Assembly: GCA_023442485.1 (NCBI GenBank)
Contig: JAEZZG010000047.1
Span: 1 to 11,024, forward strand
Direction of reading: 5' to 3'
From: Actinomycetes bacterium
GTDB lineage: Bacteria > Actinomycetota > Actinomycetes > Propionibacteriales > Propionibacteriaceae
DNA length: 11,024 bases
Shown here: piece after piece, positions 1 through 4,877 of the stretch
Numbering within the stretch: position 1 is the first letter of the stretch
Layout of the letters: every line of letters starts with the position of its first letter
Translations under genes and position numbers: made by a program
The notes under the pieces: model-generated
What the model was told of the DNA's origin: nothing
Database searches by the model: none
Seen by the model: the letters and a program-made list of their open reading frames with translations, nothing else

Positions 1-27
1 CCAATCCTGCACCCCAGCTACCTACCC

Positions 28-54
28 CCGAGTTGCAGGCTTTCCCCTACTCGG
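28..54. repeat. Short inverted repeat, possible end of an upstream transcript
   Basis: CCGAGT (28-33) and ACTCGG (49-54) form a perfect 6-bp inverted repeat around a 15-base loop. A competing 5-bp pairing, AGGCT (37-41) with AGCCT (55-59), overlaps it. There is no T-run on either strand. It could be the terminator of a gene lying left of the window, but the stem is short and chance is a fair explanation. Nothing else is recognisable in bases 1-110. Confidence 0.2.
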
Positions 55-115
55 AGCCTAAATGGCGGTTTCGGACAAAAGTTGATGAATTAATGTGTTC
101 AAAACGGGTTTCCAG

Positions 116-145
116 TTCGCTAAGTAGGAAGATCATTGCTATAAG
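116..145 (+). promoter_or_regulatory. Possible promoter of the zinc-ribbon gene
   Basis: TATAAG (140-145) matches the sigma-70 type -10 consensus at five of six positions. TTCGCT (116-121), 18 bases upstream, is a weak -35. Transcription would start near 152, giving a leader of about 30 bases that carries the ribosome binding site. The call rests on consensus only. Confidence 0.35.
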
Positions 146-183
146 TAGTTTCGATCACACAGAAAGCCAACTAAGGAGGAACC

Positions 184-348
184 GTGGCTGAAGAAACCTA
201 CACTGGTGAGTTCTACTGCGTGAAGTGTAAGGCCAAGCGTGAAACGACCGGCAATGTCGTCGTCAACGACAAGGGCACCCGGATGGCCAAGGGTCAATGC
301 CCGGAATGCAACACCAAGCTGAACCGCATTCTTGGCAAGGCCAAGTAG
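184..348 (+). CDS. DUF5679-type small zinc-ribbon protein
   Basis: This encodes a 54-residue protein starting with GTG at 184 and ending with TAG at 346-348. The start is set by a near-perfect Shine-Dalgarno, AGGAGG at 174-179, four bases upstream. Two CxxC knuckles are visible (Cys12/Cys15 in FYCVKC and Cys39/Cys42 in CPEC), separated by a short basic, glycine-containing segment. That is the layout of a treble-clef or zinc-ribbon fold binding one zinc. The sequence from EETYTGEFYCVKC to the C-terminal NRILGKAK agrees with the small DUF5679 proteins I know from most actinobacteria. Their function is unestablished; the lysine-rich surface and zinc ribbon suggest RNA, ribosome or protein binding, which is inference. 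The gene is monocistronic, with its own hairpin terminator at 460-495. The strong ribosome binding site suggests high expression. Confidence 0.88.
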   Translation: MAEETYTGEFYCVKCKAKRETTGNVVVNDKGTRMAKGQCPECNTKLNRILGKAK

Positions 349-420
349 GACCGATAGATCTTCGTCACTGTCAACCGACTCGATCAGTACTTAGTGCAGT
401 ATCAACTGGTTTGCAGACGG

Positions 421-435
421 GCTCATCAGATGAGC
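421..435. repeat. Perfect 7-bp palindrome with one central base
   Basis: GCTCATC, A, GATGAGC reads as an exact inverted repeat. A one-base centre cannot form an RNA hairpin loop without losing base pairs, so as DNA it looks more like a dimer-protein site than a terminator. It lies between the zinc-ribbon stop codon and that gene's terminator, an odd place for an operator, so no role is assigned. Confidence 0.4.
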
Positions 436-459
436 AGGTGACGTCAGGTTCCAAGGTGT

Positions 460-495
460 GTGGGAGTAGCGCCAGCTACTCCCACCTTTGCTTTT
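460..495 (+). terminator. Rho-independent terminator after the zinc-ribbon gene
   Basis: GTGGGAGTAGC (460-470) pairs perfectly with GCTACTCCCAC (475-485) across a GCCA loop, giving an 11-bp stem. It is followed by a T-rich tract, TTTGCTTTT (487-495). Stem, tight loop and T-tract together make this the best intrinsic terminator in the window. It ends the plus-strand transcript 147 bases after the stop codon. Confidence 0.85.
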
Positions 496-532
496 ACCCC
501 ACGATCAAGTACCCCAAGAATCAGCGCGAGGA

Positions 533-558
533 CTCAACCGGATCGAGCCTTGGTTGAG
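533..558. repeat. Hairpin-forming inverted repeat
   Basis: CTCAACC (533-539) pairs with GGTTGAG (552-558) over seven bases. The stem can extend inward by GG (540-541) with CC (548-549), leaving a two-base bulge. It is the first of three hairpins in the gene-free stretch before the metalloprotease gene. It has no T-run and is not an obvious terminator. Confidence 0.45.
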
Positions 559-575
559 ATCGACGTGAGGTAGCC

Positions 576-638
576 CAACGTCTAGACGGTTGCCTGGTGG
601 TGGGGGACTCGATGGAGAGGCCATCGGCCTAGACGTTG
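576..638. repeat. Exact 10-bp inverted repeat enclosing a second hairpin
   Basis: CAACGTCTAG (576-585) is the exact reverse complement of CTAGACGTTG (629-638), 43 bases downstream. Inside lies CGATGG (610-615) / CCATCG (621-626), a perfect 6-bp stem with a five-base loop. The first arm also sits in a local palindrome, CGTCTAGACG (579-588), so it could be bound by a dimeric protein instead of folding as RNA. The nested arrangement resembles a structured RNA. No U-run follows, so a terminator is unlikely. Confidence 0.55.
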
Positions 639-652
639 ATAAAAAGATGAGG

Positions 653-706
653 GCCCTTAGCGCTGCGATCATCGACCTTCCCCTGTCCATGAACGCTGCT
701 AAGGGC
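653..706. repeat. Exact 9-bp inverted repeat with a long loop
   Basis: GCCCTTAGC (653-661) is the exact reverse complement of GCTAAGGGC (698-706), separated by 36 bases. G·U pairs could extend the stem on both sides. It follows the 576-638 structure by 14 bases, so the two could be adjacent stems of one RNA. Function unknown. Confidence 0.5.
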
Positions 707-827
707 TTGAGAAGAATCTACTCGACCCATCTAGACTTGGTCAAGCCGATCGACGAATCTCGACCTTGAGGATCGAGTTGGCGGGTCGGCCCTGGAATAA
801 CTTGATCCCTAGGTGAGCTGGATTCGA

Positions 828-832
828 GGAGG
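828..832 (+). promoter_or_regulatory. Ribosome binding site that decides the metalloprotease start
   Basis: GGAGG at 828-832 lies four bases before ATG at 837. The longer frame would open with GTG at 813, which has no comparable site upstream, and would place this purine run inside the coding region. The ATG at 837 is therefore preferred. Confidence 0.7.
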
Positions 833-836
833 TCGA

Positions 837-1421
837 ATGGCGGCGAGAGTGAGTGAGACCATCATTCCGGCCTCTGCCGGGCATCCCGAACTGGTGCTGC
901 GGAGATCATCTGCTAGACGAAAGACCGTCTCGGCGAAGCTGCGCGATGGCCGAATCATCGTGCAACTACCTGCCACAATCAGCCAGCGTCAAGCCCAACC
1001 CATTATTGACAAGCTCGTTTCTTCACTCCTGGCCAAGACCACCACATCTGAGTCGAATCTGGACGACAGGGCTGGGGTGCTGATCAAACGGTATTTCGCG
1101 GATTTGAATCCGCGCCCGTCGGCGGTTGTGTGGGTTACGAACCAGAACCACCGCTGGGGATCGTGTACCCCTTCCACCGGCAAGATCAGGTTGTCGCACC
1201 GGCTACAGAACATGCCCGACTGGGTGATTGACGCGATCCTGGTTCACGAAATCGCGCACTTGATCGAGCCAAGTCACAATCGAGAATTCAAGGCCTTGGT
1301 GAACAGATACCCGAAGATGGCCGAGGCTGACCTATATCTGCGGGGATGGACGGCAGGCTATCGCTATCGAAACCCAGATGATGATCTACCTGAAGGAATC
1401 GATGGCGATGTACACAGGTGA
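837..1421 (+). CDS. YgjP/SprT-like zinc metallopeptidase (M48-like, DUF45)
   Basis: A 194-residue soluble protein, probably cytoplasmic, as no signal peptide or membrane segment is seen. The zinc site is intact: HEIAH at residues 137-141 supplies two His ligands and the catalytic Glu138, and His147 in the following PSHNREF is the likely third ligand. The upstream RWGSC (106-110) and the KIRLSHRL segment are the other hallmarks of the YgjP-like (WLM/DUF45) family. Family members are small gluzincins whose substrates are mostly unknown; some relatives act on DNA-protein crosslinks, but nothing here shows that. The start at 837 follows GGAGG; a GTG at 813 is the alternative. The length is near the actinobacterial norm. 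The gene stands alone, preceded by the repeat-rich region and convergent with the Zincin_2 gene. Family assignment is firm; the role is unknown. Confidence 0.88.
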   Translation: MAARVSETIIPASAGHPELVLRRSSARRKTVSAKLRDGRIIVQLPATISQRQAQPIIDKLVSSLLAKTTTSESNLDDRAGVLIKRYFADLNPRPSAVVWVTNQNHRWGSCTPSTGKIRLSHRLQNMPDWVIDAILVHEIAHLIEPSHNREFKALVNRYPKMAEADLYLRGWTAGYRYRNPDDDLPEGIDGDVHR

Positions 1422-1425
1422 GGCG

Positions 1426-1452
1426 GCCCGGATCGTCCTGGTTGGACCGGGC
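1426..1452. terminator. Possible convergent terminator hairpin
   Basis: GCCCGG (1426-1431) pairs with CCGGGC (1447-1452). TCC (1436-1438) pairs with GGA (1444-1446) inside, leaving a four-base bulge on the left arm. It begins five bases after the metalloprotease stop codon and lies 32 bases before the end of the opposing gene, so it could serve both. There is no T-run on either side, so termination is inferred from position and stem strength. Confidence 0.45.
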
Positions 1453-1484
1453 ATTCGGGCTCACTTCGTCGATTGCCGTAGTGA

Positions 1485-3140
1485 CTAGCCCTCGTTTCCT
1501 TCCTCTTCGAGTAGTCGGGCTAGTTCGGCATCCCATTCGTCATTCGATGACGGGGCAGTGTCGCCACTGACGAAGCCGAGGGGGTCGTCGAGATCGGCGG
1601 CGGTAGGAATCAAGTCGGGATGGTGCCAGACCTGATCACGTCCGTCCGATCCGCGAGCCTCGTCCAGAGCATTCCATAGGTTGAAGGCATCGCGGACTCG
1701 GCGCGGATGCAGCTCTAGCCCAACCAGTTCCTTCAATACCGAATCGGTACCTGCGTCGGTGATGCGGCGTCGACGAATCAACTCACCGAGGGCGTCGGTG
1801 TGTGGCATCCACTTGGTGACGACCTTTGAGGTGACGGTGTCAATCCAGCCTTCCGCCAAAGCAAGGAGAGTTTCAAGACGGCAGAGGATGCCCTTTTGTT
1901 CGTCAGTTAGAGTAGGGGAGAAAAGTTTCCCTTTGAGATCACCAGTCAAGCTGGAAAAATCAAACGCATTGGGGGAAGAAGTCTCGAACCCGGCCATGAA
2001 ATCCGTCAGGGTCGACGGGTCGAACTGTACCTCGGCAGCATAGTGCTGGACCAATGCCAGAATCTGTGTACCAAGCCAGCCCACGGAACCGAATAGTCTC
2101 TGTCGGGCAGACTCGCGAAGAATCAGATAGATCAACAGGTCATTGCGGTCAACATTGAAGTCTTTGATGACTTGTTCATAATTCGTCGGAAGCAGCGCCA
2201 CAGCCGGGCGGTTGAGGATTTGCAAGCCGATCTCGGTGCCGGTGAGCGTCGTCCCCGCCAAGGACGCAATGGCCTCGGCGATCTGCGCGGTGTAAATCTG
2301 GGCGAAGGAGTGCTGCATGAGCGGAGAGACAAGTTTCGAGATTTCGTCTAATCCGGGCATATCCAGATCGGAGCCCGAAACCAATCCCTTTGACGCAGTG
2401 GCTAGGGACTCAATCACAGGTTTGGCGATTTCACACCAGGCGTCAGAGGTGGCCTCCACCCAATGTGCCCGAGACCATACCTGAGTCGGCTCACCAGGAG
2501 CTGGAAAACAGGTGACCTCATTCAGCCAGGTATTCGCCAGGCGCTCCGCATCAGCAACCTCGGCACGGTGACTTGCCTTGGGGGTTGGGTCTTCACCCTT
2601 GGCTGCGACGGCGTGGCGGATCATCGTCTTGGTTTGCTGCCAATCAACCGTCGGTGGTTGAGGCTGGGAGCTTTGATTCATCAGGTTCGACATCATCGAG
2701 GTGATCTGCTCGATGAAAGAATCTGGATCGACGCCGTTGGGCAGCGGGAATGCAAATTGCATCCCGTCGGTGGGGGGAGTGATCCCCAGTTGCGAAAAGA
2801 TGTCGTCAAGACTGGGATGGCTAGAATCTTCCCCTGAGGTGTGCGCAGAATCGGCTTCACCCGGCTGGCCCGCCTGAAAAGAAGCCTCACTGTCATGCGT
2901 GTGGTCGTCGGTGGCGTTCGGATTGACATCCGGGTCAGCCGTCGTGGCATCAGCGTCGGAGCTACCTAGACGTCCTGCCATGTCGTTGAACCGGGCGACG
3001 AAATCATCATCGAGCAGATGTGAAAGATCATCTGCTGATTCTCCTTCTCCTGCGTCACCGGAGCCGTCGTGGCCATCCTGGTTATCTGGCGAAAACTGAT
3101 CTTTGTCGAAATCCGGATCGGGGTTGAAAGGGTGGTCCAC
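1485..3140 (-). CDS. Zincin_2 / DUF2342 family protein with degenerate motif
   Basis: A 551-residue protein. Residues 1 to about 113 are a very acidic, Asp/Ser/Gly-rich segment, probably disordered and longer than is usual for the family. From about residue 115 (DIFSQLGI) to the end it follows the actinobacterial DUF2342 'putative hydrolase' family: VDWQQTK near 165, the helical middle, LEGWID-like AEGWID near 430, GLELHPRRVRDA near 474-485, and the DLDDPLGFV tail. I recall relatives reading REAAHxRLFxHVPWL at the presumed metal-site helix. Here the same stretch (342-356) is RESARQRLFGSVGWL, with no His. So a zinc peptidase activity is doubtful, although Glu343 remains. The GTG start at 3140 has an AGGAG site six bases upstream; ATG at 3155 has none. 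The gene is divergent from the PDZ-Lon operon, as I recall for Rv3195/Rv3194c. No signal peptide is seen. Confidence 0.85.
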   Translation of the reverse strand: MDHPFNPDPDFDKDQFSPDNQDGHDGSGDAGEGESADDLSHLLDDDFVARFNDMAGRLGSSDADATTADPDVNPNATDDHTHDSEASFQAGQPGEADSAHTSGEDSSHPSLDDIFSQLGITPPTDGMQFAFPLPNGVDPDSFIEQITSMMSNLMNQSSQPQPPTVDWQQTKTMIRHAVAAKGEDPTPKASHRAEVADAERLANTWLNEVTCFPAPGEPTQVWSRAHWVEATSDAWCEIAKPVIESLATASKGLVSGSDLDMPGLDEISKLVSPLMQHSFAQIYTAQIAEAIASLAGTTLTGTEIGLQILNRPAVALLPTNYEQVIKDFNVDRNDLLIYLILRESARQRLFGSVGWLGTQILALVQHYAAEVQFDPSTLTDFMAGFETSSPNAFDFSSLTGDLKGKLFSPTLTDEQKGILCRLETLLALAEGWIDTVTSKVVTKWMPHTDALGELIRRRRITDAGTDSVLKELVGLELHPRRVRDAFNLWNALDEARGSDGRDQVWHHPDLIPTAADLDDPLGFVSGDTAPSSNDEWDAELARLLEEEGNEG

Positions 3141-3146
3141 CGCAGG

Positions 3147-3153
3147 TCTCCTC
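3147..3153 (-). promoter_or_regulatory. Ribosome binding site that decides the Zincin_2 start
   Basis: On the minus strand GAGGAGA (3153 down to 3147) is followed after six bases, CCTGCG, by GTG at 3140-3138. The upstream in-frame ATG at 3155-3153 overlaps this site and has only a T-rich stretch before it. The GTG is the better start and shortens the protein by five residues. Confidence 0.75.
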
Positions 3154-3175
3154 ATCCCAAAATTCTCAACGTAGT

Positions 3176-3203
3176 TATTGATTTAGTTTACCGTGATGGT
3201 CAA
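3176..3203 (-). promoter_or_regulatory. Weak candidate promoter for the Zincin_2 gene
   Basis: On the minus strand TTGACC (3203 to 3198) is a good -35 element. The hexamer 16 bases downstream, TCAATA (3181 to 3176), is a poor -10; the AT-rich run around 3172-3190 offers other registers. The position, 36 bases upstream of the GTG, is reasonable. Confidence 0.3.
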
Positions 3204-3229
3204 TCAGCCACGACGCGGCGCGATCCAGG

Positions 3230-3235
3230 TAGGCT
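3230..3235 (+). promoter_or_regulatory. -10 element of a probable leaderless promoter
   Basis: TAGGCT at 3230-3235 fits the actinobacterial TANNNT -10 pattern. The PDZ-Lon ATG at 3243 begins seven bases after it, where transcription would be expected to start. No Shine-Dalgarno precedes the ATG. A leaderless mRNA for the three-gene operon is the simplest reading. No clear -35 is present, which is common for such promoters. An overlapping TAGTGT (3235-3240) is too close to the ATG. Confidence 0.5.
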
Positions 3236-3242
3236 AGTGTCC

Positions 3243-4325
3243 ATGTCGCCACGTCTCCCGATTCGCCGCCAGGTGAAATCCATCGCCCCCGCGACGGTGA
3301 CCACCCTCGTCTCGCTAGTCATCTTGGCGGGATTGGTGTTGACGTTGGTGTTGTATCCGTCCGGGCTCATCGCCCGCAAGCCAGGCAAGTCGTATGAGCT
3401 GTCGGCGACGTCCCCCGTCGAGGCTATCGAGATCAAATACGCCGAAAGCTACCCCATCAATGGCAGACTCAACATGACTACCGTGTCGATGACGTCGGCT
3501 GATTCGGCAACCTCTATTTTCGAGGCCTTGGCGAGTTTCTTTTCCTCTGACCAAGACGTCTTGCCGCGCGCCTTCGTCTATCCCGAAGGTCAAACCAGCC
3601 GCGAGATCGTCGACAGCGGCAAAGCTGAGATGTCGTCAGCTCAACGCTTAGGCATAGTCGCGGCCTTGAGACAGGCTGGATACCCGGTGCGCGAAATCCC
3701 GATGATCTCAGGTGTCGTCGTCACCGGACCTAGCTACACCAGGCTGGCAGGAGGCGACCAGATCCTCGCTATCGATGACAAATCCGTCTCAACCACCGAT
3801 CAGATTCGCCAGGCCATCCGCAGCCACAAGGTGGGGGAGTCAGTGAAGTTTACGGTACTGCGCGACGATGCCCCCATCGACGTCAACGTGGTGACGGTGT
3901 CGAGTTCCGATGACCCAACCGTGCCCATCGTCGGGATCAATCTCGGTGTCGGTTACCGCTACGACGTATCGGTAACCTTGAATCTGGATCAAGACGTCGT
4001 CGGGCCTTCCGGCGGGTTGATGTTCGCGTTGGCCATCTATGATTTACTCACACCAGAAGACATCACTGCCGGCAGAACCATCGCCGGGACGGGAGTGATC
4101 AACCCCACCGGGGAGGTTTCTGCCATCGGCGGTGTGAACCAGAAAATCAAGGCCTCTCAACGTGACGGAGCCGAGATTTTCCTGGTGCCAACCAGCAACT
4201 GTTCCGACATTACCCGACCCCATCAGGGGATCAAGGTCGTTCCCGTCGATAGCCTTACCGATGCGGTCAACGCCTTGAATACGCTGAAAGATAACCCCGA
4301 CGCTGAGGTTCCACACTGCTCATGA
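3243..4325 (+). CDS. Membrane-anchored PDZ-Lon (S16) serine protease
   Basis: A 360-residue protein of the YlbL/SepM type. Residues 1-17 are basic; 18-39 form one membrane helix, placing the rest outside the cell. Residues about 150-222 are a PDZ domain (SGVVVTGPSYTRLAGGDQIL, then IDDKSV) that would bind substrate C-termini or loops. Residues about 225-350 are a Lon-type catalytic domain: Ser256 in GPSGG is the nucleophile and Lys301 in GGVNQKIKAS is the general base. There is no ATPase domain, so it is an ATP-independent processing protease. Known relatives are B. subtilis YlbL and streptococcal SepM, which trims a signalling peptide; the substrate here is unknown. The ATG at 3243 fits the leaderless promoter, and extensions upstream run into the divergent gene. 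Its TGA overlaps the next ATG (ATGA, 4322-4325), implying translational coupling. All catalytic residues are present. Confidence 0.92.
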   Translation: MSPRLPIRRQVKSIAPATVTTLVSLVILAGLVLTLVLYPSGLIARKPGKSYELSATSPVEAIEIKYAESYPINGRLNMTTVSMTSADSATSIFEALASFFSSDQDVLPRAFVYPEGQTSREIVDSGKAEMSSAQRLGIVAALRQAGYPVREIPMISGVVVTGPSYTRLAGGDQILAIDDKSVSTTDQIRQAIRSHKVGESVKFTVLRDDAPIDVNVVTVSSSDDPTVPIVGINLGVGYRYDVSVTLNLDQDVVGPSGGLMFALAIYDLLTPEDITAGRTIAGTGVINPTGEVSAIGGVNQKIKASQRDGAEIFLVPTSNCSDITRPHQGIKVVPVDSLTDAVNALNTLKDNPDAEVPHCS

Positions 4326-4876
4326 CTCAACCTTTGAACCCTGACCACCCGCTGGTGGAAGCCTCGCGTGAGATCGAGGCCTATGTCTCACGTTCAGACT
4401 GGGATCAACCGGCGCGACTGTTTGCGTTGGCCAAAACCCTAGACTTGATCGAGGCCGAGCCCTCACTAGCCGACCAACTCACCGCGTCGGCGGCGGATTC
4501 TTTGTCGTCAATCGAGCAGGAAGACTTCCATGCCGGCGATGATCTTCTCGATGTCTTAGCTCAGATTCGATGGCCTGAATCAGTTGAGGGTGTCGCACTC
4601 AGCACTGAACGGTGTTTCTTGCCGGCGGAGCTGGAAGATCAGCTTCCTGAAGACCCGGCGCTCATTCCCGCTTTTGTTGCCGACCATCCGCAGCGTGAAG
4701 ATATTCGGGTAATAGTTGCGGTGCTTAGAGACGGGTCAACCCACACCGTCGCCCGTCTGAAATCCCATCCAGACGAGAGACTCGAAGGCCCGGGGATGAT
4801 CCCTGTCCTGGAGCGTGCCTTGATGGCAACCCTTGAATCTGACAACCAAGTTCCCAATAACCACAAGAGAGGCTGA
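4322..4876 (+). CDS. PPA1309-family protein, function unknown
   Basis: A 184-residue acidic, cytoplasmic protein. The recognisable family blocks, from memory of actinobacterial homologues, are WDQPARLFAL (27-36), IRWPESVEGVALSTER (82-97), ADHPQREDIRVIVAVLRDG (120-138) and GPGMIPVLERALMATLE (156-172). No catalytic motif or metal site is evident. The family is nearly always found between the PDZ-Lon protease and the UPF0182 protein in actinobacteria, as here, so a shared role is likely but unproved. The start ATG overlaps the upstream stop codon, and the nearest purine-rich stretch (GAGG near 4305) is too far away to act well, so translation probably depends on re-initiation after the protease gene. 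The ribosome binding site of the next gene lies inside its last codons. Confidence 0.85.
   Translation: MTQPLNPDHPLVEASREIEAYVSRSDWDQPARLFALAKTLDLIEAEPSLADQLTASAADSLSSIEQEDFHAGDDLLDVLAQIRWPESVEGVALSTERCFLPAELEDQLPEDPALIPAFVADHPQREDIRVIVAVLRDGSTHTVARLKSHPDERLEGPGMIPVLERALMATLESDNQVPNNHKRG
4867..4872 (+). promoter_or_regulatory. Ribosome binding site that decides the UPF0182 start
   Basis: GAGAGG (4867-4872) lies five bases before GTG at 4878. The frame extends upstream to a TTG at 4833 inside the preceding gene, without a comparable site. The GTG leaves one base between the two genes and gives an N-terminus that leads straight into the first membrane helix. Confidence 0.7.
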
Positions 4877-4877
4877 C

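Larger units (their letters stand above)
496..836. other. Gene-free region rich in inverted repeats
   Basis: No reading frame here has a recognisable product or a good ribosome binding site, apart from the leader of the next gene. The region contains several inverted repeats, listed separately (533-558, 576-638 with a nested hairpin, 653-706), and a weaker pair CTCGA (759-763) / TCGAG (773-777). It could be the leader of the metalloprotease gene, a small RNA, or decayed sequence. I do not recognise RNase P RNA, tmRNA, SRP RNA, a tRNA or a known riboswitch in it. Confidence 0.5.

Noticed and set aside
297..557. An 86-codon plus-strand frame running from inside the zinc-ribbon gene through the terminator
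   Set aside because: It begins in a different frame within the real gene and reads through the 460-495 hairpin; the product has no recognisable features.
505..690. A 61-codon minus-strand frame in the repeat-rich intergenic region
   Set aside because: No recognisable family and low-complexity Pro/Ser runs. It spans the inverted repeats rather than looking like coding sequence, and I see no good ribosome binding site.
653..706. Long-loop inverted repeat considered as a tRNA or a terminator
   Set aside because: No T-loop consensus or anticodon arm is present, and no T-run follows the stem.
1681..2043. A 120-codon plus-strand frame inside the Zincin_2 gene
   Set aside because: Arg/Ser-rich antisense shadow of a conserved gene, with no family resemblance.
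3069..3242. A 58-residue N-terminal extension of the PDZ-Lon protease
   Set aside because: It would overlap the divergent gene and its promoter, and family members start just before the membrane helix; ATG 3243 fits both the family and the leaderless promoter.
4833..4877. TTG start for the UPF0182 protein 15 codons upstream
   Set aside because: It lies inside the preceding gene without a ribosome binding site, whereas GTG 4878 has GAGAGG five bases upstream.
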